NCBI GenBank assembly: GCA_002354335.1
Contig: DELI01000021.1
Coordinates: 19,279 to 83,278 of the forward strand
From: Sphingobacterium sp. UBA2700
GTDB taxonomy: Bacteria > Bacteroidota > Bacteroidia > Sphingobacteriales > Sphingobacteriaceae
DNA: 64,000 nucleotides
Reading direction: 5' to 3'
This document shows, piece after piece, positions 18,072 through 26,915 of this stretch. Below the pieces are notes generated by a model, which saw nothing but the letters and a program-made list of their open reading frames with translations, was not told the DNA's origin and did not search any database. The translations under genes and the position numbers were made by a program. Every line of letters begins with the position of its first letter. Position 1 is the stretch's first letter.

Positions 18072-21000
18072 CTAATGGGCGCTCAAGTTCTTTTTCTTTT
18101 CTTCATCGAAATTCGCTTCTAACTCAGCGAGTTTCTTTTTACCGTAGGCTAATCGTGTAATCACAACGAATAGCACAGGTACGAAGAAGATGGCTAAGAA
18201 TGTTGCTGCGGTCATCCCGCCGAATACGGTCCATCCGATTGTTTGGCGTGAAACAGCACCCGCACCGGTTGACAACATCAAAGGAATAATACCTAAGATA
18301 AATGCCAGGGATGTCATGATAATTGGACGTAGACGAAGTTTTACAGCGTCAAGCGTTGCATCCAACAAGTTCATCCCGATATCCACGCGCTCTTTTGCAA
18401 ATTCCACGATCAGGATCGCGTTTTTCGCAGCAAGACCGATGATGGTTACTAAACCAATCTGCGCAAATATGTTGTTATCCAGTTGTGGTAATAAAGTCAG
18501 GGCAAGGATTGCTCCGAATACACCAAGAGGAACAGATAATAGGATAGAGAATGGTACCGACCAACTTTCGTAAAGCGATGCTAACAGCAAGAATACAAAT
18601 AAGATACAGAGCGCAAAGATCTGTATGGTCTTACTACCCGATTGTTTCTCCTGTAAAGAAATTCCCGAGAATTCGTATGAATATCCATCCGTCAAGGTTT
18701 GTGCTGCCACTTCTTCTAACGCTGCGATAGCATCCCCTGAAGAATATCCTGGAGCCGCCTCTCCCGATAATTGGATTGAGCGGAAGATGTTAAAGTGGTT
18801 AATGATCGAAGGATTCGTAATCAAATCATAACGTACTAAGTTCGTTAATGGAACAGGTTGTCCTTTCACGTTCTTGACGTATAGTTTGTTTAGATCCTCA
18901 ATATGCATTCTGTAGCTGGTATCTGCCTGCGTCACGACGCGGAAGTTACGACCATATTTTGTAAAGTCATTCACATAGCTACTACCCATATAGGCGGAAA
19001 TCGTACTGTAGATATTGGTCAATGGTACCCCCATTCTTTTCGCCATTTCACGATCTACATTCAGTTTGTAGTTCGGTGAATTACTATTAAATAGGGTATA
19101 GGCCATCCCAATCTCAGGACGTTGATTTGCAGCCATCAAGAATTTGCCGATCATGGCTTCAAACTGCTTGATGTCCACTGTCTGTCTATCCTGGATTTCC
19201 ATAGTGAAACCGCCGGAAGATCCTAGACCCGGAATTGGAGGAGGCGTTGCAGCAATCACTGACGCTTTCGTATAGCCACGGTATTTGCCCATAATGGCTC
19301 CGGTAATATCCGTTACTGTTTTCTCACGCTCGCCCCAAGGGTAAAGCGAAACAAATAAACTGGCACCGTTAGGTTTTGCCGACCTGTTCAATAAGTTCAT
19401 CCCGTTAATTGCTGTCACGTACTGAATTTCTGGGAAGGTCTTTCTCAAATCTTCCGATAATTCCTGTAAGACAGCCTCTGTACGGGCACTTGATGCCCCT
19501 TCTGGAAGGTTGACTCCCATAAAGAAAATACCAGCGTCTTCGGCAGGAATAAAGCCTGTTTTCTTATTGGTGAACATCAGTCCTGTCCCTACAAAAATAC
19601 AAAGCAAGATGATGAGGGCTAATGGAGCCGCCTTGATCACTTTCTTAACGCCTTTTGAGTAACGGTAAGTTACTTTGTCGAACCATAGGTTAAACTTGTA
19701 GAAGAACTTGTTGAGGCCTTTTGAATCTTTGTGGATTGCCGTCGGCTTCAACATGATGGAACATAATGCAGGCGTTAAGGAGAGCGCGATAAATGCCGAT
19801 AGCATAACGGATACCGCAATGGTAATAGCAAACTGCTGATACAACTGACCCACCATACCTGGGATAAAGCCTACCGGTACGAATACCGCCGCCAAGATAA
19901 GGGCAATGGCAATAACCGGCGCTGTAATATCTTGCATGGCTCTTCGCGTAGCTTCCTTGGCATCCATCTTATAATGGTCGATATAGTGCTGCACAGCTTC
20001 CACCACAACGATGGCATCATCCACCACAATACCGATCGCCAGGACGAAGGCAAGCATCGTTAAGTTGTTTACTGAGAATCCGAATAGCGTAAAGAAGATG
20101 AAGGTACCGACGATGGAAACTGGAATCGCCAGCAATGGAATCAGAGTTGCTCTCCAGCTTTGTAAGAAGAAGAATACAACTAAGGTTACTAAGATCAATG
20201 CTTCGATCAACGTATGGATTACCGAGCTGATGGATGCATTAACTACAGAAACTGTTTCATAAGCGACAACATAGTCTACGCCCTTAGGGAACGACTTTTT
20301 CAGTTCCTCTAAAGCCTTGTAGATACCGTCTGCAGTCTCAACGGCGTTTCCACCCGGTGTCTGCGAGATCATCATGCCGGAAGTTGTCTCACCGTTTACT
20401 TTCGTCGTGATACCATAGTTAAATTGTCCAAGCTCTACTCGTGATACATCTTTTAACAAGACGATGGAACCGTCTGTGTTTGTTTTGACAACAATATTTT
20501 CAAAATCCTCTACTTCCTCTAAATCGGAGTCAAGGATAATTGGGTATTCGAACACTTGTGCATTCTCTTGCGGACGGGCACCAACGCTACCTCCAGCCAT
20601 ACGGGAGTTTTGCTCAGCAATAGCTGTGCTCACATCAGATGGGGTAAGTCCTAAGTTCGTCAGTTTGTTGGCATCTAACCACACACGCATGGCGAAAGGC
20701 TGTCCGAAGGCTTGCACATCACCCACACCCTTAACACGCAATAAAGCGTCTTTTAGATACAGGTTGACATAGTTTGCCAAGAAGTTCGCATCGCGCGATC
20801 CGTCGGGTGAGGTTAGTGATACCATCATCAAGATATCCGTGTTCACTTTACGTGTGGTTACCCCTAAACGACGTACCGCCTCGGGCAATACCGGTTCAGC
20901 GATACTTACACGGTTTTGAACGTCGAGCGTTGCAATATCGATATCTGTACCTACTTCGAAGGTTACTGTAATACGAGAACCACCGTCAGAGGTACTGTTC

Positions 21001-21242
21001 GAACTCATATAAATCATCCCCGGCGTACCGTTAATCTGGCTCTCAATCGGGGTTGTTACTGTCTTTTCTACTGTCTGTGCATCAGCACCGGTATAGTTCG
21101 CCATTACGGATACCGTAGGCGGCGCAATATTGGGATACTGACTGATAGGTAAGGTCGTGATGGAAATAGCTCCAATGATCGTAATCAATATGGAGATAAC
21201 CATCGCGGTTACCGGTCTTTTTATAAATACTTCTGAAATCAT
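18072..21242 (-). CDS. RND multidrug efflux permease, HAE1/AcrB family
   Basis: The 1056-residue inner-membrane trimeric proton antiporter is the normal AcrB length. The protein starts with the classical MISEVFIKRPVTAMVISI. The transmembrane proton-relay pair is intact (GIVVDDAIVVVEA), and the TM10 lysine is present (GLAAKNAILIVEFA). The porter domains have the standard PISQYPNIAPPTV opening. It is last in a tetR-OMF-MFP-RND operon, 29 bases after the adaptor gene. Probable substrates are drugs, bile-like compounds or solvents, but specificity cannot be read from sequence. Confidence 0.96.
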   Translation of the reverse strand: MISEVFIKRPVTAMVISILITIIGAISITTLPISQYPNIAPPTVSVMANYTGADAQTVEKTVTTPIESQINGTPGMIYMSSNSTSDGGSRITVTFEVGTDIDIATLDVQNRVSIAEPVLPEAVRRLGVTTRKVNTDILMMVSLTSPDGSRDANFLANYVNLYLKDALLRVKGVGDVQAFGQPFAMRVWLDANKLTNLGLTPSDVSTAIAEQNSRMAGGSVGARPQENAQVFEYPIILDSDLEEVEDFENIVVKTNTDGSIVLLKDVSRVELGQFNYGITTKVNGETTSGMMISQTPGGNAVETADGIYKALEELKKSFPKGVDYVVAYETVSVVNASISSVIHTLIEALILVTLVVFFFLQSWRATLIPLLAIPVSIVGTFIFFTLFGFSVNNLTMLAFVLAIGIVVDDAIVVVEAVQHYIDHYKMDAKEATRRAMQDITAPVIAIALILAAVFVPVGFIPGMVGQLYQQFAITIAVSVMLSAFIALSLTPALCSIMLKPTAIHKDSKGLNKFFYKFNLWFDKVTYRYSKGVKKVIKAAPLALIILLCIFVGTGLMFTNKKTGFIPAEDAGIFFMGVNLPEGASSARTEAVLQELSEDLRKTFPEIQYVTAINGMNLLNRSAKPNGASLFVSLYPWGEREKTVTDITGAIMGKYRGYTKASVIAATPPPIPGLGSSGGFTMEIQDRQTVDIKQFEAMIGKFLMAANQRPEIGMAYTLFNSNSPNYKLNVDREMAKRMGVPLTNIYSTISAYMGSSYVNDFTKYGRNFRVVTQADTSYRMHIEDLNKLYVKNVKGQPVPLTNLVRYDLITNPSIINHFNIFRSIQLSGEAAPGYSSGDAIAALEEVAAQTLTDGYSYEFSGISLQEKQSGSKTIQIFALCILFVFLLLASLYESWSVPFSILLSVPLGVFGAILALTLLPQLDNNIFAQIGLVTIIGLAAKNAILIVEFAKERVDIGMNLLDATLDAVKLRLRPIIMTSLAFILGIIPLMLSTGAGAVSRQTIGWTVFGGMTAATFLAIFFVPVLFVVITRLAYGKKKLAELEANFDEEKKKNLSAH

Positions 21243-21271
21243 TATCTATGAATATGTTGGGACTTAGCAAA

Positions 21272-22411
21272 TTATTTCTTTGGTTGAGCGTTCGGATTGT
21301 TATTTTCAACAATCTTAGCTCCTTGTTTCAATGCGGCAACACCGTCTACGACAATGCGCTCACCGACTTGAAGACCATTGGTAATTACCACCTTGTCCCC
21401 AAGTTTTTGACCTAAAGAAACTTGCTTCAAGTCTACCGTACTACTATCACTAACCGCATATACCGAGAAAGTTCCTAACTGTTCGAATATCGCACGATAA
21501 GGAATAACCATTTCTTCGTGTGCCGTCGTGCTTTCTACGTTCAAGGTTAAGTTCAAACCTGCGCGTAACGTATTTGCAGGGTTGTCAAACGACGCACGTA
21601 CTTTTAACGTTCCTGTTTGTGGATCAACAGCGCGGTCGATGGTAGAAATACGGCCTAATGATCCGTAAGTGCTTCCGTCGGGTAAAGTCAGGTTAATCTT
21701 AGTAGATGACTTGCCTGTTTGTAGTCCAGTAAATTCAGGAATCTCTTTCTCGTTGATTTGGAACTCAACAGCAATCGGGTTTGTTGAACTCACGGTATTT
21801 AAAAGTGTTGTTCCGGCACTCACTAATGCTCCGGTACGTACTTGCGAAATACCGATATTTCCTGAGAATGGTGCGACGATCACCGAGCGTTGTAAGTTTG
21901 TTCTAGCTGTTGTTAATGCCGCTTGAGCTGCTTGTACTTGTGCTTTTTGGTTGTTGACATCAGTGTAAGCATAGTCTAAAGTCTGCTTAGCAATCGCATC
22001 CTGATCCGCAAGCTTCTCATAGCGCTGCAAGTCCTTTTCAACGCGAGCAAGGTTCGCTTTGGCGATTTCCATATTCGCACGTGCCTGATCAACGGCAGCA
22101 GCATAACGCACGCGGTCAATCTCGTATAGGCGTTGTCCTTTGCTGACATAGGCACCATCGGCAACATAAATATTCGTAATATATCCGGATACTTCAGCAC
22201 GTATTTCTGTTTCTTGTAAAGGAACAACATTGGAAGGGTAGGAGCGAATGCCCGTTACGACTTCCTTGCTTACTGTAGCGGTAGTTACCGGGGTCGCCGG
22301 TGCCTGCATGCCAGGACCTGCGCCTTGTTTCCCAGCTTCTTTATTTCCACATGATTGTAGAAATAATCCTGTTCCTAATAGAAGTGTCGTTAATATGTGA
22401 TTTGTCTTCAT
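21272..22411 (-). CDS. RND efflux periplasmic adaptor (membrane fusion protein, AcrA type)
   Basis: The 379-residue lipoprotein has lipobox LFLQSC (Cys about 21). It shows barrel-sandwich halves (EIRAEVSGYITNIYVADGAYVSKGQRLYEID, then VIVAPFSGNIGISQVRTGALV), a coiled-coil hairpin between about 95 and 165, and a C-terminal beta-barrel. It links the AcrB-type permease to the TolC-type channel. The order and close spacing with both partners support a complete tripartite pump. Confidence 0.95.
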   Translation of the reverse strand: MKTNHILTTLLLGTGLFLQSCGNKEAGKQGAGPGMQAPATPVTTATVSKEVVTGIRSYPSNVVPLQETEIRAEVSGYITNIYVADGAYVSKGQRLYEIDRVRYAAAVDQARANMEIAKANLARVEKDLQRYEKLADQDAIAKQTLDYAYTDVNNQKAQVQAAQAALTTARTNLQRSVIVAPFSGNIGISQVRTGALVSAGTTLLNTVSSTNPIAVEFQINEKEIPEFTGLQTGKSSTKINLTLPDGSTYGSLGRISTIDRAVDPQTGTLKVRASFDNPANTLRAGLNLTLNVESTTAHEEMVIPYRAIFEQLGTFSVYAVSDSSTVDLKQVSLGQKLGDKVVITNGLQVGERIVVDGVAALKQGAKIVENNNPNAQPKK

Positions 22412-22435
22412 TATATCTTGATTGCTTGTGGTTGA

Positions 22436-23767
22436 TTAATTGCTAATGTTTACTGTTCCTAATGCTTTCTGAATGTCTAGTTTGCTTGATAACACCGCAT
22501 AAAGTGCATTCAGATAATTTAATTGACTGGTCTTCAGATCGGTCTCTGCAGTCATAAGCTCTAAGTAAGTCTTGACGCCTGCATCGTATTGAAGTTTGAT
22601 GGTATTGTACACCTCTTCAGACAAGTCCATATTTTCTTTTGCATTTCTCCATTCGTTCATGTTGGCACGGTAAGATGCCATAGCAGCGGAATACTGTGCA
22701 CCAATTTGATTCTCCAGATTCTCCATTTCTAAATCCAGTCTAGACTCCTGAAGCTCCGACTTGCGGATTTCCTGAACGCGTTTCGTTCCTTGGAAGATCG
22801 GAATCGATAGGCTCAATCCCACGCTGGAATTTGGGAAGTTGTCTTGAAATAGATCTCCAAATTGATTGTTTCTATAGTTTAGACCGTAGTTTGCGAATGC
22901 GCCTAATCGTGGAAGGTAGTTCCATTTTTGATACTGCGTATTCAACTTCTGCAGATTTTGTAAGGTCTGCAATTGTTTAATTTCAACACGGTTTGCATAT
23001 TGCAATAGCTCAGTCGTATCTAAAAGGATATTCGATTCCATGTTTTGGTTTTCGAATGATAAGCTCACCGGTGCTGATGGGTTTAATCCCAACAAGGTTT
23101 TCAGGTAGTCATATTTGTAACGGCGAAACTCATTTGCCGATTTAAGTTCTGCATTCGCATTGTTTAATGAAATCTGCGCACGTTTATAATCAGTTTTATC
23201 TACTAGACCTGTTTCATAGCGTGCGTTGGCTTCAGTATATTGTCTTTGCAAACGAGCGATGTTTTCATTGATGATATTGATTTGCTCCTCGCTTGTCAGG
23301 ATATCATAATAAGCCTTACTAACGTCGACCACGGTGTTTATGCGTACGTCCTCTATGTTCAGGTCGTTTTGTTCGCGAATAAATCTTGAGGCCTTGGATG
23401 CTTGAAACAATCCAGGGTTAATGATCGCTTGATCAGCTTGAAATACCATTGAAGCCGTATTTTTTTGCCCCATATTAATATTCTGCCCATTGATATTCGC
23501 AGTAGGAAGCTGTATATTATGGGTATAATTCCCACTAGCGTTAATCTGTGGAAACCAGCCTGACAGTGCTGATGCAATTTCACGTTCTCCAATTTCCTTG
23601 TCAATCTGTGCTTGCTTTAGCTCGATCTTGTTGCTCAATGCATAGTTGATTAGCTCGTCAAGCGTGGCATTGCTGTTCAAAGAACCAGCTTGTTGCGCTT
23701 GGCTAATACCAATGGTAGCACAAGCTACCGATAGGTATACTACGATTTCCTTAAAATTTAATCTCAT
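22436..23767 (-). CDS. TolC-family outer-membrane efflux channel
   Basis: The 443-residue protein has a signal peptide (ACATIGISQAQQ) and two OEP repeats of long amphipathic helices (ITAEQ-like NEENIARLQRQYTEANARYETGLVDKTDY and the C-terminal KLQYDAGVKTYLELMTAETDL). It has no lipobox Cys, unlike the OMF portion of the second pump in this window. It forms the exit duct of the tripartite pump. The gene follows the tetR gene by 9 bases. Confidence 0.95.
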   Translation of the reverse strand: MRLNFKEIVVYLSVACATIGISQAQQAGSLNSNATLDELINYALSNKIELKQAQIDKEIGEREIASALSGWFPQINASGNYTHNIQLPTANINGQNINMGQKNTASMVFQADQAIINPGLFQASKASRFIREQNDLNIEDVRINTVVDVSKAYYDILTSEEQINIINENIARLQRQYTEANARYETGLVDKTDYKRAQISLNNANAELKSANEFRRYKYDYLKTLLGLNPSAPVSLSFENQNMESNILLDTTELLQYANRVEIKQLQTLQNLQKLNTQYQKWNYLPRLGAFANYGLNYRNNQFGDLFQDNFPNSSVGLSLSIPIFQGTKRVQEIRKSELQESRLDLEMENLENQIGAQYSAAMASYRANMNEWRNAKENMDLSEEVYNTIKLQYDAGVKTYLELMTAETDLKTSQLNYLNALYAVLSSKLDIQKALGTVNISN

Positions 23768-23776
23768 GTTTCTAAC

Positions 23777-24355
23777 TTATATTTTAACGCCGTTCCAAAT
23801 AATTTCTACTAATTGATTCATCTCTTCTTCAAGAATATCATCTTTTGTAACTAAAGAGTTGCGAAAGAGGGAGATAGCTCCTCCCAAATAGATCGAGAGT
23901 ATTAATCGAACATTTAGCTCTTTTAAATGTTTTTCCCGAATTCCTTCCTCGATGAAATGAATTACTTTGTTTCGTTCTGCTTTCTGTCCCAACACATTGT
24001 TTCGGACCTCCTCATAAAACGGAGAACCATAGAACTGATCCAGAAATCCGAAGATTTCGATGTGCTGCTGGTAAAAGCCAATCCAACGCTTCCAGATCGT
24101 CTTAAATCTTTCTTCGTAGGATTGCTCGGCAGTGAGACCCTTAAAGACATCACCGTTCAACTTTTCCTTGCAATACCAATACAGTTCAATAATCAAATCT
24201 TCCTTTGAAGGGAAGTAATGGTAAATAGAGCCCACAGCCACATTGGCTTCCTTCGCAATCTTACTCATTGGAGTACCGTGGAATCCATAATGATGGATTA
24301 AGTTAAGCGTGCTTAGAAAAATTTGCTCTTTCTTTTCTGTCAATTGAATGTTCAT
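23777..24355 (-). CDS. TetR/AcrR-family transcriptional repressor
   Basis: The 192-residue protein has an N-terminal helix-turn-helix at about residues 10-55 (TPMSKIAKEANVAVGSIYHYFPSKEDL), the canonical TetR signature, and a ligand-binding C-terminal domain. As the first gene of the efflux operon it should repress itself and the pump and be released by a pump substrate. The start ATG 24355 is close behind a -7 element at 24363-24370, so the mRNA may have almost no 5' leader. Confidence 0.94.
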   Translation of the reverse strand: MNIQLTEKKEQIFLSTLNLIHHYGFHGTPMSKIAKEANVAVGSIYHYFPSKEDLIIELYWYCKEKLNGDVFKGLTAEQSYEERFKTIWKRWIGFYQQHIEIFGFLDQFYGSPFYEEVRNNVLGQKAERNKVIHFIEEGIREKHLKELNVRLILSIYLGGAISLFRNSLVTKDDILEEEMNQLVEIIWNGVKI

Positions 24356-24362
24356 TCGGTTG

Positions 24363-24370
24363 CAAATGTA
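24363..24370 (-). promoter_or_regulatory. -7 element (TACATTTG) of the tetR-efflux operon
   Basis: On the minus strand TACATTTG matches the Bacteroidota -7 consensus TAnnTTTG. The nearest TTG (-33-like) is 24 bases upstream, longer than the usual 19-20, which suits a weak or regulated promoter. The expected start point is within a few bases of the tetR ATG. Confidence 0.55.
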
Positions 24371-24476
24371 GGCATTTTAGGGAGGCGTGTTTGTCAAATA
24401 ATCGTTATAATGTGCTAAAGCGATTGAGCAGCAATAAGAGTCAATGTTAATAAATTGTTAAATTTCAGAAAAACAC

Positions 24477-24507
24477 TTGACATGTGTATGTTTTACACTT
24501 ACCTTTG
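24477..24507 (+). promoter_or_regulatory. Strong Bacteroidota-type promoter for an orphan transcript
   Basis: TTG at 24477-24479 and TACCTTTG at 24500-24507 are separated by exactly 20 bases, a near-ideal sigma-ABfr-type promoter. No plus-strand gene starts before 26916. The only thing downstream is a hairpin with a T-rich tail. Confidence 0.8.
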
Positions 24508-24512
24508 TAGTA

Positions 24513-24581
24513 TCATAATTTAGGTTTATAATTGGTTATTAAAGGTTTTCATTCTCCCCGTTTGAAAACCTTTATCTTTTT
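24513..24581 (+). ncRNA. Candidate small RNA (about 70 nt) ending in an intrinsic terminator
   Basis: The transcript expected from the 24477-24507 promoter would begin near 24513 and end at a stem AAAGGTTTTCA/TGAAAACCTTT (24541-24551 with 24563-24573) followed by ATCTTTTT. The 5' 28 bases are AU-rich and single-stranded. There is no reading frame of note. The rest of the 436-base gap (24356-24791) shows no gene. Family unknown to me. It could instead be a leader whose downstream gene has been lost. Confidence 0.6.
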
Positions 24582-24731
24582 AAAGAAACCACGTTTTTAA
24601 GCCTTTAAAGCAAGATTTCTTCTTAAAATAAATTGATCGGAATTACAAAGACTTCTGTCGACTATCGCTCTTGGAAATGTTTTATCGATTTTACGTGTTG
24701 AGTTAAATTTTGCTGCGACTCTGCTGTTTTT

Positions 24732-24764
24732 TAAAAAAAAGACCCTTGAATTTCTTCAAAGGTC
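24732..24764 (-). terminator. Terminator of the cytochrome c / SCO operon
   Basis: GACCCTTGAA (24741-24750) pairs with TTCAAAGGTC (24755-24764) with one mismatch. On the minus strand it is followed by a run of eight T. It lies about 30 bases past the cytochrome c stop. Confidence 0.85.
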
Positions 24765-24791
24765 TAAAATCTTATAACTATTATCTAGAAT

Positions 24792-25217
24792 CTACTCACA
24801 TTCTGCCAAGTACTTTTCTATTTCTTCTTTGGTAAAATGTGTTTTACTATTTCCAAAATAAGTCGTTACATAAGTCAACACATAAGCGATGTCCGTTGTA
24901 TTCATCTGAGGCACACCTGGCATTTCTTGGTTATATTTAACGCCATTAACGGTTATTTCGCCAGTCATACCATTCTTAACGATACAGGCTAGCTTGTCCC
25001 GATTCACATTTAAAAACACGGTATCTGTAAGAGGAGGATAGAGTTTCCCCAAGCCTTCACCGTTCGCTCCATGGCAATTTTGACAATGCGTGGTATACAC
25101 TTTTTGACCGTTGGTCGCATATTGCATGGTTTCGACGCTTAATCCCGACTGGCAGGAAAATAGCAGATATAAACCAAAGACAAGACTTAAGATGAAATAG
25201 GTAGATCGTCGGAGCAT
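24792..25217 (-). CDS. Monoheme c-type cytochrome lipoprotein
   Basis: The 141-residue protein has a lipoprotein-like signal (LYLLFSCQSG). It carries one heme c site CQNCH (about residues 46-50), and the distal Met is probably in QEMPGVPQMN. It would carry electrons in the periplasm. The start overlaps the SCO stop in a TAATG arrangement, so expression is coupled. The SCO partner suggests a link to a copper-containing cytochrome oxidase or another copper enzyme. Confidence 0.92.
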   Translation of the reverse strand: MLRRSTYFILSLVFGLYLLFSCQSGLSVETMQYATNGQKVYTTHCQNCHGANGEGLGKLYPPLTDTVFLNVNRDKLACIVKNGMTGEITVNGVKYNQEMPGVPQMNTTDIAYVLTYVTTYFGNSKTHFTKEEIEKYLAECE

Positions 25218-25858
25218 TACTTATACTCTTTTAATATAACATCTAAGTCTTCTAACAACTTATTGACCTGCGTCTGATCGGTTCCATCGTAAGCGCCGCG
25301 AATTCGTTTATCGGGGTCAATGATAACCAGATAACCTTGGTGATCATAGCCTCCGGGAGCATTCGCGTCCTCTTTCGCATAAACTAGATAGCGATCCGCC
25401 ATACCATAGATATCCGCCTTTGAACCATTCACAAACTGCCATTGTTCGTTATCAACGCCCAGTTTGTTAGCATAGTCCTTTAGGATATAAGGCTGATCGT
25501 ATTTAAAATCTATACTGTGCGAAAGGAAAGCAATCTTATCATTCCCTTTATATTTCTCGTAGGCCTTCAAGAGATTACGCTGCATCGTCGGGCAGATGCT
25601 CGGACAATGTGTGAAAAAGAAATTGGCAACATAGATCTTTCCTTTAAAAAAGTCCTGCGTTAGTTGAACGCTATCCTGATTTAAAAAGCTGAAGTCAGGA
25701 ATAGTTTGATAAACCGTGTCAACTACCTTTTTACCATCTATTTCTTTCTCCACAGGCGTTCTTTCTCCATAGATTGGCAGTTTCCTGTCCGATGATGAAC
25801 AAGCGAATATACCGCTTAAAAATACTGCTAGGATGGCTGAACTGAATAGTCTATTCAT
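25217..25858 (-). CDS. SCO1/SenC-family copper chaperone
   Basis: The 213-residue membrane-anchored or lipoprotein (IFACSSSD, Cys about 20) has a thioredoxin-like fold. It carries the SCO copper motif CPSICP (CxxxC, about residues 94-98) and a downstream His in GGYDHQGYLVIIDP. SCO proteins deliver copper or reduce cysteines of the CuA site of cytochrome oxidase. It is third in a four-gene minus-strand operon. Confidence 0.93.
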   Translation of the reverse strand: MNRLFSSAILAVFLSGIFACSSSDRKLPIYGERTPVEKEIDGKKVVDTVYQTIPDFSFLNQDSVQLTQDFFKGKIYVANFFFTHCPSICPTMQRNLLKAYEKYKGNDKIAFLSHSIDFKYDQPYILKDYANKLGVDNEQWQFVNGSKADIYGMADRYLVYAKEDANAPGGYDHQGYLVIIDPDKRIRGAYDGTDQTQVNKLLEDLDVILKEYK

Positions 25859-25867
25859 ACTATCTTA

Positions 25868-26293
25868 TTAATTAAATGGAGTTAATGATTTATTGATTTG
25901 ATTAGCAACACTTTCAAACTGTTTTTGCATTGCCGTAATCTTGTCTAGTTCTTTTTGTTGATAAGCATCATCGGTGCTAGCAGCGTCATAATCCTTCATC
26001 CAAGTCATCATGTTATCAGTTGCGGCTTCAATGCTATCCTGCAGATTCGTCAATTCAACGCGCGCAGCTGCAGTATCTAAATCTGCTTTTGCTGATTTGA
26101 TTTCAGCAAGATTGGCAAGGATGGAATCAATTTTAACCGTCGTTTTATCAAACGTAGAAATTTGAGGCATGATTTCATCATGTATTCTGATGGCTTCAGC
26201 GCCTAGCTTTTGGTTTTTGGTTTCATCAGTATTGTTTTGGCAAGATACCATCGCCATGCTGATTCCTAATGTAATAAAAGCTAAATTTTTCAT
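25868..26293 (-). CDS. Small helical lipoprotein of unknown function
   Basis: Starting at ATG 26293 gives 141 residues with a clean lipobox (MAMVSC, Cys about 18). A longer start would add 24 residues with no signal-peptide features. The mature part is highly charged and almost entirely helical (KSAKADLDTAAARVELTNLQ and on), suggesting a coiled coil. It lies 9 bases before the SCO gene, so it may assist the same oxidase-assembly step. This is guesswork from context. Confidence 0.75.
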   Translation of the reverse strand: MKNLAFITLGISMAMVSCQNNTDETKNQKLGAEAIRIHDEIMPQISTFDKTTVKIDSILANLAEIKSAKADLDTAAARVELTNLQDSIEAATDNMMTWMKDYDAASTDDAYQQKELDKITAMQKQFESVANQINKSLTPFN

Positions 26294-26303
26294 GTGATAT
26301 AAT

Positions 26304-26825
26304 TTATTGTTGTATAGAATTCGCTTCCTGAGAAGCTTTTTGTTTGTAGTAGGAGTCGAAATCAAAGTCTAGATTTCGAATGTAGATCTCATTATGCGCG
26401 ACCGCGCAAAGCGTACCGTTCTTGTCGTAGACATGTGTCGCAAAAGTCTTCACGACTTTACCATGCGTTTGTATGGTTTCCAAAGCCTCCTTCAGTACTT
26501 CCTCATCCAAACGTATGCTGAACTTCATGCTCGTTCGCCCGGGCTTTCTATATTCAATATGAGCGGTCTTTAACCAGGCAACGGTGCGGAGGATACCCTG
26601 ATGCTTAAAATACTGATCTAATAGGATGGGATAGAAGGGGTCAATGGCAGAAAAGATCGTTCCTCCGAAAATAGTATTGTTCGAATTGATATTGAAAATA
26701 CTCTTGAAGATCTTCAGGTCGGCACCCAGGTAATTGTCCAAGATGTTTTTCACCCAAATCCGCTGGAAGAAGAAGGGCGGATAAATTCTTAGCGCCCATT
26801 TCATGGTTTTCGGAGATAATCTCAT
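26304..26825 (-). CDS. DUF4442-type hotdog-fold thioesterase-like protein
   Basis: The 173-residue protein resembles DUF4442/YiiD-C hotdog proteins: NTIFGGTIFSAIDPFYPILLDQYF (about residues 49-72), HIEYRKPGRTSMKF, then a beta-rich end with HNEIYIRNLDFDF. It lacks the usual catalytic Asp/Glu of PaaI that I could place with confidence, so activity is uncertain. It is the first gene of the operon with the lipoprotein, SCO and cytochrome c genes, 10 bases from the next. Confidence 0.75.
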   Translation of the reverse strand: MRLSPKTMKWALRIYPPFFFQRIWVKNILDNYLGADLKIFKSIFNINSNNTIFGGTIFSAIDPFYPILLDQYFKHQGILRTVAWLKTAHIEYRKPGRTSMKFSIRLDEEVLKEALETIQTHGKVVKTFATHVYDKNGTLCAVAHNEIYIRNLDFDFDSYYKQKASQEANSIQQ

Positions 26826-26915
26826 GGCCCAAAAATAACGCTTATTTACAAGAATATATCCCTTTTAATTGTAATAATATCTTTTAAAAACGCGGATCAT
26901 GCTTATTTTAGTATT

